Shown in pieces: positions 1 to 7,482 of a stretch of DNA of 41,724 nt. The stretch is from NCBI GenBank assembly GCA_017625435.1, contig JAGAKX010000046.1:1-41724 (forward strand), given 5' to 3'. Origin of the DNA: Clostridia bacterium. Lineage in GTDB: Bacteria > Bacillota > Clostridia > Oscillospirales > Acutalibacteraceae. The position numbers and the translations under genes were made by a program. The stretch's first letter is position 1; each line of letters starts with the position of its first letter. The notes below the pieces were generated by a model, which was not told where the DNA came from, ran no database searches, and was given only the letters and a program-made list of their open reading frames with translations.

Positions 1-501
1 CACAGGCTCGAAAACCTTAAAATATCGTTTAGGTGCATTACATTCGTTTTCCCAGTAATATTCCCCGTTTTCATTTTCTTCACCGTGCCAGTATAAGGTA
101 TTTCCTTCAACACGGTAAAGGCAGTCATCATTTATTTTTATTGTAATTATACCGTCATCATTTGCGAGAACGGTGAATTCCGTCATCGTGGGCACCTTGT
201 AATCAACGGCAAGATTTTTCACGGTAATATTTTCACAGCCGTAAAAAAGCATCGGGGTCATTTTTCCGTGCACCATAACCGTTGCACCGTTTCCGTCTAT
301 AGTGATATTTCTCTTATTGTCAAGATATATTGCCGTGTAGCGTGTTCCCTCGGGGTTTTCATCCCTCTTTGCGGTATTGGAGCAGAAAAAGCCCTTCAGG
401 TTAAAGGAATCCTCTGGTCTTACGTCATATATCCTGTTCTTTTCGAGGATTATTTCATCCCCGTCGTTTACATTCTGAAAAATACTCCTCAGCTCATTCA
501 T
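1..501 (-). CDS. GH110-like right-handed beta-helix glycosidase (N-terminal part, runs off the left edge)
   Basis: The open frame reads from an ATG at 501 to the window edge (167 codons, no stop), so only the N-terminus is present. It is preceded by GGGTGAT as ribosome binding site. Seen: no signal peptide, an early stretch setting up a beta-helix, then NITIDGNGATVMVHGKMTP (about residues 85-105) followed by NITVKNLAVDYKVPTMTEF. The pattern 'IDG.G...HG.M.P' then 'N...K...D...P...E' is what I know from GH110 exo-alpha-1,3-galactosidases and related pectate-lyase-fold enzymes. Family: GH110 removes terminal alpha-1,3-galactose, for example from blood-group B or linear B glycans. Lack of a signal peptide suggests a cytoplasmic enzyme acting on imported oligosaccharides (inference). 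The divergent MFS gene at 726 could supply substrate. The catalytic aspartates lie beyond the window, so the exact family is not proven. Confidence 0.6.
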   Translation of the reverse strand, partial: MNELRSIFQNVNDGDEIILEKNRIYDVRPEDSFNLKGFFCSNTAKRDENPEGTRYTAIYLDNKRNITIDGNGATVMVHGKMTPMLFYGCENITVKNLAVDYKVPTMTEFTVLANDDGIITIKINDDCLYRVEGNTLYWHGEENENGEYYWENECNAPKRYFKVFEPV

Positions 502-517
502 AATATCACCCTTTTTT

Positions 518-546
518 AATTTATCAAAGATTTTATCCCGGGTCAA
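518..546 (-). promoter_or_regulatory. Promoter of the GH110-like gene
   Basis: On the minus strand, TTGACC (546-541) and TAAATT (523-518) are separated by exactly 17 bp and lie 17 bp upstream of the ATG at 501. This is a good sigma-A-type promoter, but the implied leader is very short. Confidence 0.5.
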
Positions 547-656
547 TATCTGCTTGTAAATAAGTCTTCAATATGATACACTTTCCGTGCCGGTTTCTGT
601 AAAAATCTTTTGATGCAATCATAGTCTTTATATTGTCGTAAATTTCGGACAGCTTC

Positions 657-685
657 TTGAAAGCTTCTGAAAAATGTGTTATAAC
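657..685 (+). promoter_or_regulatory. Promoter of the MFS transporter gene
   Basis: TTGAAA (657-662), a 17-bp spacer and TATAAC (680-685) lie 40 bp before the ATG at 726. Because this promoter lies inside the longer open frame starting at 657, it argues that translation starts at 726. Confidence 0.55.
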
Positions 686-725
686 CGTCATTACAGTATT
701 CATAAAATCAACACGGAGAAAGAAT

Positions 726-1901
726 ATGACCGCACTATTAATTGTAATATATATAGTTTTTGTATCCCTGGGACTGCCCGATTCCCTTTTCGGTGTAAGC
801 TGGCCCGTTGTTCATACGGATTTTAATGTAGCAGAAAGCTTTGCATCCTTTTACAGTATCATTACTGCCGTCTGCACGGGTGGTGTAAGCTTTATTGCAG
901 GCAAGCTTTTAAGAAAATTCGGCACGGCAAGGGTAACATTTTTCTCAACTCTTCTGACTGCCGTTGCACTTCTCGGCATCAGCTTTTCGCCGAATATCGT
1001 TATAATGATGCTTTGCTCCGTTATTCTCGGCTACGGTGCAGGAGCCATTGATACGGGTCTTAATAACTTCATTTCCCTCCACTATGAAGCCCGTCATATG
1101 AATTGGCTTCACTGCTGTTGGGGTATCGGTGTTACGGTAAGTCCGCTTATAATGTCAGCCTTTCTCTCTGAGGAAGCAGGCTCATGGCGAAACGGATACA
1201 GAGTTGTAGCCGTCCTTCAGATACTCATATCCCTGATAATTCTCTTTACCCTTAAAAAGTGGAACCGAATTGAAAAAGCATATCAGGAGGAAGAAGGACC
1301 CGATAGCTCAGAAAGTGCAAAGCTTTTTGATTTACTGAAAATAAGAGGTGTCCTGCCCTCAATACTTTCAATGGGTCTTTACTGCGGAATGGAATTCACT
1401 CTCGGTACGTGGGGAGCTACCTATGCCGTAAATACATTTTCCCTCGCCCCCGAAGATGCCGCAAAATGGGTTTCTCTTTATTACGGCGGTATAATGCTCG
1501 GCAGAATCGTTGCAGGCTTCATTTCCGTTAAAATCTGCGATAAAACCCTTATCAGATACTCAATTATTGCAGCCTTTCTGGGTATCGGCGTATTCGCTCT
1601 GCCTCTCGGAAAAATCTCTCTTTTGGGCTTTCTTCTTATCGGTATCGGCTTCGGTCCCGTTTTTCCCACAATCCTGCACACCGTTCCCGACCGCTTCGGC
1701 AAAAAGTATTCGGCGGACCTTACGGGATATCACATGGGCGGTGCTTATGCTATAGGCTTCTTTATTCAGCTTCTTTACGGCTTTGCCGCAACGGAAATCA
1801 CATTTAAGATTACACCCTTTGTGCTCCTTGCGGTCTGTGCAGGTGCATACGCTGCCAATGAGCTTGCAGTAAAGAAAACGGAAAAGACAAATCTTCAATA
1901 A
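726..1901 (+). CDS. MFS transporter, FucP-like sugar/organic solute permease
   Basis: A 391-residue integral membrane protein with about 12 hydrophobic segments, typical of the major facilitator superfamily. I place the start at ATG 726 (GGAG at 715-718) rather than at the upstream TTG at 657, which is part of the promoter. Seen: a first helix ending in SLGLPDSLFGVSWPV, an MFS-type cytoplasmic loop with GKLLRKFGTARV (loop 2-3), and a helix-5 region with MNWLHCCWGIGVTVSP, a pattern shared with fucose-permease-like members that have (H/N)xxH..WG.G. Substrate cannot be read from sequence. Its divergent neighbour is a glycosidase that looks intracellular, so uptake of a sugar or small oligosaccharide is a reasonable inference. 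No terminator follows directly; the hairpin in the pnuC leader at 1968-2021 may also terminate read-through. Confidence 0.75.
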   Translation: MTALLIVIYIVFVSLGLPDSLFGVSWPVVHTDFNVAESFASFYSIITAVCTGGVSFIAGKLLRKFGTARVTFFSTLLTAVALLGISFSPNIVIMMLCSVILGYGAGAIDTGLNNFISLHYEARHMNWLHCCWGIGVTVSPLIMSAFLSEEAGSWRNGYRVVAVLQILISLIILFTLKKWNRIEKAYQEEEGPDSSESAKLFDLLKIRGVLPSILSMGLYCGMEFTLGTWGATYAVNTFSLAPEDAAKWVSLYYGGIMLGRIVAGFISVKICDKTLIRYSIIAAFLGIGVFALPLGKISLLGFLLIGIGFGPVFPTILHTVPDRFGKKYSADLTGYHMGGAYAIGFFIQLLYGFAATEITFKITPFVLLAVCAGAYAANELAVKKTEKTNLQ

Positions 1902-1908
1902 GCAATAA

Positions 1909-1937
1909 TTGACAACTCATTTCCAATATGCTAAAAT
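1909..1937 (+). promoter_or_regulatory. Strong promoter of pnuC
   Basis: TTGACA (1909-1914), 17-bp spacer, TAAAAT (1932-1937) with an upstream TG (1929-1930) giving an extended -10. The predicted start is near 1944, so a leader of about 95 nt precedes pnuC. Confidence 0.75.
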
Positions 1938-1943
1938 ACCGTT

Positions 1944-2021
1944 ACTGCCACCGGGTAGGAATGTTCAGCATTCGTTTACACATCGTTAGGTCTCAGAAGA
2001 TGTGTATTCGGATGCTTTTTT
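1944..2021 (+). promoter_or_regulatory. pnuC leader with mutually exclusive hairpins and a terminator (candidate riboswitch or attenuator)
   Basis: The transcript from the 1909 promoter first can form CTGCC-ACCG-GGTAG (about 1946-1959). It can then form GAATG-TTCAG-CATTC (1960-1974), whose right side overlaps the left arm of a long terminator. That terminator is GCATTCGTTTACACATC (1968-1984) with GATGTGTATTCGGATGC (1999-2015), broken by a two-base T/T internal mismatch and one wobble, and followed by six Ts (2016-2021). The pnuC ribosome binding site (AAGGAG, 2028-2032) follows. A strong promoter, a short folded leader and a full intrinsic terminator just before the start codon is the usual layout of a transcriptional riboswitch. 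I do not recognise it as a known class. It could also be partly the terminator of the upstream MFS gene. Confidence 0.55.
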
Positions 2022-2039
2022 GTTGTAAGGAGAATACAG

Positions 2040-2729
2040 ATGCTTAAAAAGATTACATCATATTTCAGCAGAAGCGAGCTTCTTCTCTGGGGCTTTTCGG
2101 TAACAACAATTATAGCTTCATATATACTGTTTTCATCGGATTCCCTGCTCTCTCTGACAGCCTCTCTCATCGGTGTGAACTCTCTGATTTTCTGTGCAAA
2201 AGGCAATCCCTTCGGTCAGGTGCTGATGATAGCTTTCAGCGTAATTTATACGATAATTTCCTATTCTTTTTCATATTACGGTGAAATGATAACCTATTTC
2301 TGTATGACGCTTCCTATGGCTGTATTTTCCCTTGTATCCTGGCTTCGCCACCCCTATAAGGGAAACAAAAGCCGTGTAGAGGTAAACAGGATTAAGAGAA
2401 AGGAAGCTGTCTTCCTGTTTTTTCTTGCCTGTGCCGTTACTGTTGCCTTCTATTTTATTCTCAAAAAGCTCGGCACAGAAAATCTTATTGTAAGTACAGT
2501 ATCCGTTGCAACAAGCTTTGCAGCAGCATATCTTACCTTCAGAAGAGACCCGCTTCTTTCTCTTTTTTATGCCTTTAACGATATGGTTCTTATTGTACTG
2601 TGGGTATATGCCTCTATGAGGTACAGAGCTTATATTTCTGTTGCCGTATGCTTTGCAGTTTTTCTGTTAAACGACATCTACTGCTTTATAAGCTTAAAAA
2701 GAATGGAAAGACAGCAGACAGATAATTGA
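2040..2729 (+). CDS. pnuC: PnuC-family nicotinamide riboside transporter
   Basis: A 229-residue membrane protein with seven or so hydrophobic helices, the usual PnuC length. Seen: the N-terminal helix pair, the GNPFGQVLMIAFSVIYTIISY segment, SYYGEMITYFCMTLPMAVFSL with the conserved Tyr/Glu/Met pattern, and a C-terminal DMVLIVLWVYASM...YISVAVCFAVFLLNDIY region typical of the family. Known role: facilitated uptake of nicotinamide riboside (paralogues take thiamine or riboflavin), with trapping by cytoplasmic phosphorylation. A kinase partner such as NadR is not in the window. Start ATG 2040 is backed by AAGGAG about 8 bp upstream. Expression is probably controlled by the leader at 1944-2021. 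A bidirectional terminator follows at 2738. Confidence 0.85.
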   Translation: MLKKITSYFSRSELLLWGFSVTTIIASYILFSSDSLLSLTASLIGVNSLIFCAKGNPFGQVLMIAFSVIYTIISYSFSYYGEMITYFCMTLPMAVFSLVSWLRHPYKGNKSRVEVNRIKRKEAVFLFFLACAVTVAFYFILKKLGTENLIVSTVSVATSFAAAYLTFRRDPLLSLFYAFNDMVLIVLWVYASMRYRAYISVAVCFAVFLLNDIYCFISLKRMERQQTDN

Positions 2730-2737
2730 GCAATAAA

Positions 2738-2762
2738 AAAGGACGGTTTTAAGCCGTCCTTT
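2738..2762. terminator. Bidirectional terminator between pnuC and the GH92 gene
   Basis: AAAGGACGG (2738-2746), 7-nt loop, CCGTCCTTT (2754-2762). Flanking A and T runs make it usable in both directions between the convergent genes; the T run is longer on the minus strand. Confidence 0.8.
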
Positions 2763-2768
2763 AATTAT

Positions 2769-5021
2769 TTATTCAGCTGTGTTACTCATTGTGAAGACAA
2801 GCTTTCCGCCTTCAAGAAGCTGAGCGTGAGTTACATAAGTATATGTAAGCTGAGTGCCGTTTAAGGTTACAGACTTAACGTAAACGTTTTCAGCACTCTG
2901 GTTTACAGCCTCAATCTCAAGCGTCTTTCCGTTTCCGAGGTTAACAGTTGCAAAATCCACATTGGGAGAGCCTATCCAATACTTATCAGTACCTGCAAGA
3001 GGATAGAAGCCGAGTGCCGAAAATACATACCAAGCGCTTAGTGTTCCGCCGTCGTCGTTGCCGTCAAGACCGTTAATGTCCGAGCTGAAACGGTTCTCAA
3101 GTGTCCAGCGTACCCACTTCTGTGTGAGGTCAGGTCTTCCGGCATTGCTGAAAAGGTAAGGAGTGTGAATATCGTGCTGATTTCCTACCCAGAAGCCATG
3201 TCCGGGGTCAATAGCCGCACGGTTGAGAGAAGCATCCTCCATAAAGTCTTCGAGCTCTGAAACGAAATATTCTTCACTTCCGAAAAGCTCAATCATACCG
3301 TCAATATCCTGAAGAGCATTCCATCTCCACTGTCTTGCGCTGCCCTCGCAGTAGCAGTCAGCAAACTTCTCAATCATAACTGCATCATAAAAGCTTGTGA
3401 TATAAGGACTGAAATTCCACACATAAGTTCCGTCGGAATTTCTTGCCTGGAAATACTTTGTTTGGGGATTGAAGGTGTTCTTATAGTACATTGATTTAGC
3501 GTAGTACTTCTGTGCATCCTCTTCGTACCCAAGAGCCTCAGCAAGAGCGGCAATCGCACCGTCTTCCCAGGAATATTCTATAGTTCTTGCAACGGATTCA
3601 TCAGCAGGTGCAAGATCATCAGGCACGTAGCCGTACTGATTATAAAGATTAACATAGTCTCTTCCTACCTTGGTATCCTTAACCTCGGAGGAATGCTTCA
3701 TATAATAGTAAGCAGTCTCAACATCAAAATCCGTAAAGCCCTTAAGATAGCTTTCGGTTATAACAATATTTGCAGGGTCACCCAGCATTGAGCCTGCAAA
3801 ACCGGCACCCATAGCCCAACGGGGAATCGCACCGCCGACCTTTGCCATTTCAACAAGTGAATTCAGACAATCGTACTGAATTTCAGGCTCTATGAGAGTA
3901 TAGAGAGAATGTGTTGTACGGCAGGTATCCCATAATGAAAGGTCAGTTCTGTAGGTAAAGCCGTCCGCAGTATGCACTTCCTTATCAAAGCCTAAATATT
4001 CACCGTTTACATCCGTAAAATTTGTGGGCATTATCATACTGTGATAAAGAGCTGTATAGAAAACCTTTCTGATTTCCTCGTCTTCGGATTCCATATCAAT
4101 TACCGAAAGAGCCTCTTCCCAGTCAGCGAGAGCATTTCTTCTTACATCGTCAAAAGAAAGAGAGCCTGCTTCCGCTTCAAGATTCTCCATAGCGTTTTCA
4201 ACACTTACAAAGCTTATTCCGACCTTCATTTCAAGAGGCTGACCCTTTATGTCACCGAAATTAATGTCGATTCCGAGATCATCTGCATTTCCCGTTATTT
4301 CATAGCTCACTATTTCCTTATCGGGAACAGCGGCAAAATAAACGGGAAGCCCCTCATAACGTGAAGAGAAAGCAGCGCTGAGTACCGCTGAGCCTGAAAT
4401 CACACCGTTTTCAACTCTGACGTCACCGCTGTAGGCACCGTAATTGCCTGCTGTACTTGTAACATCAATAAAAAGACGGGCATCTGCTGATTTTCCGAAG
4501 GTATATCTGTGAATACCCGTGTGTATATCGGCAGTAAACTCTGCAAAGCAGTCAATTGAAGGAAGATATACACTATAATAGCCGGGAACAGCCGATTCAT
4601 AAAGGTGTGAGTATGCCATCACTCCGGCAGAAGCATTTCCTATAGCAGGAGTTACCCTGAACATCTGATAATCCTCAGCACCCGTTCCGGAAAGTCTCGA
4701 ATGGCTGAAGCCCTTGATATGCCCGTGCTCGTAATAATACCCCGATGTATTGGTCTTTACAATGTAAGCTCCTCCGATAAAGGAGGTATCGGGACCGAGT
4801 CTCACAGAGCCGAAGGGAACGGTAGCAGCAGGGCTTAGCATTCCTGCAGTCCATGGTGTACCGCCCGTACCTATAAACGGGTCAACATACTGTGTGTACT
4901 CCCCTGTCTCCGTTTCAGGCATTTCATAGGGTTTAACAAGTACCCCTGCAAAAATTCCCGAAAACATCATTTCAAGCGACAAAAACATTGAAACAAATAC
5001 TCTTATAAACGGCCACAGCAT
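2769..5021 (-). CDS. Secreted or membrane-tethered GH92 alpha-mannosidase with Gln at the general-acid position
   Basis: A 750-residue protein if started at ATG 5021 (GGGGGAG ends 7 bp upstream); the frame also has an ATG at 5036, but that ATG overlaps the ribosome binding site. Seen: an N-terminal hydrophobic segment (signal peptide or anchor), then YVDPFIGTGG and VPFGSVRLGPDT, HIKGFSHSRLSGTGAEDY, and near the C-terminus DPGHGFWVGNQHDIHTPYLF, GNDDGGTLSAWYVFSALGFY and YWIGSP. This is the full GH92 layout (exo-acting, Ca2+-dependent alpha-mannosidases). The general-acid motif is normally GNEP; here it reads GNQH (codon CAG, top-strand 3177-3179). From the literature as I remember it, Gln here marks enzymes cleaving mannose-1-phosphate linkages, where no acid is needed. 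The GNDD base motif is intact. It may act on fungal or host N-glycans. Confidence 0.88.
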   Translation of the reverse strand: MLWPFIRVFVSMFLSLEMMFSGIFAGVLVKPYEMPETETGEYTQYVDPFIGTGGTPWTAGMLSPAATVPFGSVRLGPDTSFIGGAYIVKTNTSGYYYEHGHIKGFSHSRLSGTGAEDYQMFRVTPAIGNASAGVMAYSHLYESAVPGYYSVYLPSIDCFAEFTADIHTGIHRYTFGKSADARLFIDVTSTAGNYGAYSGDVRVENGVISGSAVLSAAFSSRYEGLPVYFAAVPDKEIVSYEITGNADDLGIDINFGDIKGQPLEMKVGISFVSVENAMENLEAEAGSLSFDDVRRNALADWEEALSVIDMESEDEEIRKVFYTALYHSMIMPTNFTDVNGEYLGFDKEVHTADGFTYRTDLSLWDTCRTTHSLYTLIEPEIQYDCLNSLVEMAKVGGAIPRWAMGAGFAGSMLGDPANIVITESYLKGFTDFDVETAYYYMKHSSEVKDTKVGRDYVNLYNQYGYVPDDLAPADESVARTIEYSWEDGAIAALAEALGYEEDAQKYYAKSMYYKNTFNPQTKYFQARNSDGTYVWNFSPYITSFYDAVMIEKFADCYCEGSARQWRWNALQDIDGMIELFGSEEYFVSELEDFMEDASLNRAAIDPGHGFWVGNQHDIHTPYLFSNAGRPDLTQKWVRWTLENRFSSDINGLDGNDDGGTLSAWYVFSALGFYPLAGTDKYWIGSPNVDFATVNLGNGKTLEIEAVNQSAENVYVKSVTLNGTQLTYTYVTHAQLLEGGKLVFTMSNTAE

Positions 5022-5053
5022 AAAAAACTCCCCCATAGTATATCATTAAGTAG

Positions 5054-5082
5054 ATAATACACTATGAGGCAAATATTGTCAA
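5054..5082 (-). promoter_or_regulatory. Promoter of the GH92 gene
   Basis: Minus strand: TTGACA (5082-5077), 17-bp spacer, TATTAT (5059-5054), about 33 bp upstream of the ATG at 5021. Confidence 0.7.
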
Positions 5083-5101
5083 TAATATATAAGAGTCACA
5101 A

Positions 5102-5134
5102 AAAAGCCTGTCACATTGTCTGCGGCAGGCTTTT
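5102..5134 (-). terminator. Terminator of the ECF-trpB operon
   Basis: On the minus strand AAAAGCCTG pairs with CAGGCTTTT around a GC-rich 15-nt loop and runs into a T stretch, 23 bp after the trpB stop codon. Confidence 0.65.
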
Positions 5135-5156
5135 ACTGATATTCACATTTTAATCT

Positions 5157-6377
5157 TTATCTTAATCCGAAATTCTCAAGCACATAGTCCATATCTTTAT
5201 CTCCGCGTCCCGAAAGATTGATAAGAACTGAGCCGTGTTCCATAGTCTTTGCAAGCTTCATACCGTATGCCACAGCGTGAGAGCTTTCAATTGCAGGAAT
5301 AATACCCTCAAGGCGGGAAAGCTTGAAGAATGCATCAATTGATTCGTTATCATCAATGACATCATACTTAACACGTCCGATTTCCTGTAAGAATGCGTGT
5401 TCAGGACCGGATGAAGGATAGTCAAGACCGCTTGCAACGGAGTAAACGGGAGCAGGCTCACCCTTTTCATCCTTAAGCATTATACTGTTGAAGCCGTGCA
5501 TAATACCCTCTGTGCCGTATTTAAGAGAGGCCGCGTGGTCGCCGAGCTTCTCGCCTCTGCCGAGAGGCTCAATTCCGTAAATGTCAACAGGGTCGTTAAG
5601 GAAGCCCGAGAAAAGACCTGCAGCATTGGAGCCGCCGCCAACACAGGCAACAATTGCCGAGGGAAGGTGTCCCGTCATTTCAATAAACTGTTCTCTTGCT
5701 TCAATTCCTATTACACTCTGAAAATCTCTTACCATCATAGGGAAAGGATGAGGGCCGAGAACAGAGCCTATGCAGTAAATTGCAGTTTCATATTCCTTGC
5801 TGTATGCATCAAAAGCCGCGTCAACTGCCTCTTTGAGGGTCTGAAGTCCGTGAGTTACTTCAATTACATTAGCACCGAGTATCTTCATTCTTGCAACATT
5901 GGGAGCCTGCTTTTTTATATCAACGGCACCCATATAGATGTCACACTCAAGTCCGAAATAAGCGGCAGCAGTAGCAAGTGCAACACCGTGCTGACCGGCA
6001 CCGGTCTCGGCAATAACCTTCTTCTTGCCCATATACTTTGCAAGAAGAGCTTCACCCATACAATGATTGAGCTTATGTGCACCCGAGTGGTTAAGGTCCT
6101 CACGCTTTGCATAAAGCTGAACCTTACCGCCTAAGGAATCGGAAAGCCTTTCAAGATGTGTTACGGGTGTGGGTCTTCCCTGAAATTCCTTTCTGATTCT
6201 TCTGAGCTCTGCAATGAACTTTCTTGACTGGCAGATTGAAAAATATGCCTGAGTGATTTCAGCCATAGCTTTAACAAGCTTTTCTTCAACGAAAACACCG
6301 CCGTATTTTCCGAAATAGCCGTCATTGTCGGGATAATTATTAAAATAGGTATCAAAATTTACATTGTTAAGTTCCAT
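5157..6377 (-). CDS. trpB: Tryptophan synthase beta chain, stand-alone
   Basis: 406 residues, the usual TrpB1 length. TrpB condenses indole with L-serine to give L-tryptophan using PLP. Seen: the PLP lysine in HSGAHKLNH (K102), [14 protein letters not shown] with the catalytic Glu (E124), [10 protein letters not shown] for the PLP phosphate, GIEPLGRG, and LSGRGDKD near the C-terminus. The lysine motif is usually HTGAHKINN, so Ser and His replace the commoner Thr and Asn. No trpA or other trp gene is next to it. It is the second gene of an operon behind a UGG-specific T-box, 14 bp after the ECF S-component gene. This context suggests it works on free indole from the environment rather than on indole from TrpA, although trpA could lie elsewhere in the genome. 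Confidence 0.92.
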   Translation of the reverse strand: MELNNVNFDTYFNNYPDNDGYFGKYGGVFVEEKLVKAMAEITQAYFSICQSRKFIAELRRIRKEFQGRPTPVTHLERLSDSLGGKVQLYAKREDLNHSGAHKLNHCMGEALLAKYMGKKKVIAETGAGQHGVALATAAAYFGLECDIYMGAVDIKKQAPNVARMKILGANVIEVTHGLQTLKEAVDAAFDAYSKEYETAIYCIGSVLGPHPFPMMVRDFQSVIGIEAREQFIEMTGHLPSAIVACVGGGSNAAGLFSGFLNDPVDIYGIEPLGRGEKLGDHAASLKYGTEGIMHGFNSIMLKDEKGEPAPVYSVASGLDYPSSGPEHAFLQEIGRVKYDVIDDNESIDAFFKLSRLEGIIPAIESSHAVAYGMKLAKTMEHGSVLINLSGRGDKDMDYVLENFGLR

Positions 6378-6391
6378 TATTATATCTCCTT

Positions 6392-6892
6392 TTATAAACT
6401 TATTCTTGTTTTACTGAAAATCTTCAGAAGAACTGTTCCGAGAATAATTCCCACAGCCCCCTGAATCACATTGGGAAGTATGTTTACGGCAGAAGCACCG
6501 AAGCCGTACATAAAGCCTTCAAAAACGTAGTATCCCGCAACCATAACTGCTTCTGCTGCAAAACCCGAAACAATTGCGGCAATCTCTGCCCTAGTCTTCT
6601 TTGAAAGAAGCTTAAAAAGAAAGAAAGCTGCAAGAGCAACCAATCCTTTTATTACAAATGTTACGGGAGCATAAACGAAATACCCCGAAAAAACGTCCGC
6701 AAGAGCAGAACCGATGCCTGCAGCCGGGAACGAAAATACAGGAGGAAGAATCCAGCCCGCAAGAAGAACCATACAGTCACCTAAATTGATGTAACCTTTA
6801 AGCGGCGAAGGTATTTTTACAATCATTGTCGCAACGCACACAAGTGCGGCAAACAATGCTGCCGAAACAAGAGATTTTGTATTCTTTTTCAT
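6392..6892 (-). CDS. ECF transporter S component, probable tryptophan or tryptophan-precursor uptake
   Basis: A 166-residue membrane protein with five to six helices. Seen: the [20 protein letters not shown]-terminal helix with the AxxA-type face that contacts the ECF T subunit, [40 protein letters not shown] and [16 protein letters not shown]. These are hallmarks of the PF07155-like substrate-binding subunits of energy-coupling-factor transporters. The shared EcfA/A'/T module is not in the window, as usual for group II ECF systems. It is the first gene behind the tryptophan T-box and is co-transcribed with trpB, so I infer tryptophan or a related indole compound as substrate; sequence alone does not show it. 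Start ATG 6892 has AAAGGTAG upstream. Confidence 0.75.
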   Translation of the reverse strand: MKKNTKSLVSAALFAALVCVATMIVKIPSPLKGYINLGDCMVLLAGWILPPVFSFPAAGIGSALADVFSGYFVYAPVTFVIKGLVALAAFFLFKLLSKKTRAEIAAIVSGFAAEAVMVAGYYVFEGFMYGFGASAVNILPNVIQGAVGIILGTVLLKIFSKTRISL

Positions 6893-6981
6893 TTTTTTCT
6901 ACCTTTATTAAATTTTCTCTACCCGATTAACTTCAGCCTCGCCATCGTTTTGTCAAAAGCATAAAAACATCCCCAAAAATA

Positions 6982-7240
6982 AAAATCCCCGACAGATATT
7001 TCTGTCAAGGACGAATAATCTTATCCGCGGTGCCACCTTGATTCACGTAAAACGTGCACTTTGAAGGATACCGACATATCCCCGGGAACTGACGTGTCCC
7101 ATACGTTGCAGAATACTCTGTGACTTTTCACATTTGACTGCACCCTCAGCGGCCCATTTGATAAAGGGTGTCTGACCTGCATCACACCGCCGCAGGCTCT
7201 CTTTTCAGTCCTTTTTTACCTTTACTTCCGCTTCATCGGT
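6982..7240 (-). ncRNA. T-box leader with UGG (tryptophan) specifier
   Basis: Reads on the minus strand. Seen: the T-box sequence AAGGTGGCACCGCGG (7039-7025), in which UGGC (7035-7032) can pair with the GCCA end of a tRNA with discriminator G, as in tRNA-Trp. Stem I closes by AGCGG (7232-7228) with CCGCT (7152-7148). Above it, the AGTA loop-E strand (7226-7223) faces ATCAAA-UGG-GCC, giving specifier codon UGG at 7156-7154. AGAGAG and a GCCTGC/GCAGG distal stem are also present. The antiterminator uses AAGG with CCTT (7010-7007). The competing terminator is CCTTGACAGA-AATA-TCTGTCGGGG (7010-6987), followed by T runs. Uncharged tRNA-Trp should allow transcription of the ECF and trpB genes. Within the 590-bp gap 6893-7482, I see nothing functional in 7284-7420. 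Confidence 0.93.
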
Positions 7241-7254
7241 TTAATATATGATTC

Positions 7255-7283
7255 ATAATATCACCGTGAATTTTTTTTGTCAA
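7255..7283 (-). promoter_or_regulatory. Promoter of the T-box/ECF/trpB operon
   Basis: Minus strand: TTGACA (7283-7278), 17-bp spacer, TATTAT (7260-7255), placing the transcription start a few bases before Stem I of the T-box. Confidence 0.8.
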
Positions 7284-7420
7284 TACCCGATATGTTGTTA
7301 TTTTTACAAAAATTTACCGCTTTATCATAGTAAAAATGCCAAACAAACACTCTTAATATCCGTTAATCAGCCGAAAGAATTTACAGTTTAGTCATATTTT
7401 ACAGTATTTTAACTTTTTGC

Positions 7421-7449
7421 TTGAAAATTATATACAATTTTTATATAAT
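7421..7449 (+). promoter_or_regulatory. Promoter of the LRR protein / permease operon
   Basis: TTGAAA (7421-7426), 17-bp spacer, TATAAT (7444-7449), 33 bp before the ATG at 7483. Confidence 0.7.
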
Positions 7450-7482
7450 GTATATAACAAATCAATTTCAGGAGGTAAAGCA

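Noticed and set aside
268..519. 83-codon plus-strand frame at the left edge
   Set aside because: The minus-strand frame over the same bases is a convincing beta-helix glycosidase with a ribosome site and promoter.
5496..6134. 212-codon open frame on the plus strand opposite trpB
   Set aside because: It lies fully antisense to a clear trpB, has no ribosome binding site, and its protein shows no recognisable motif; a codon-bias shadow.
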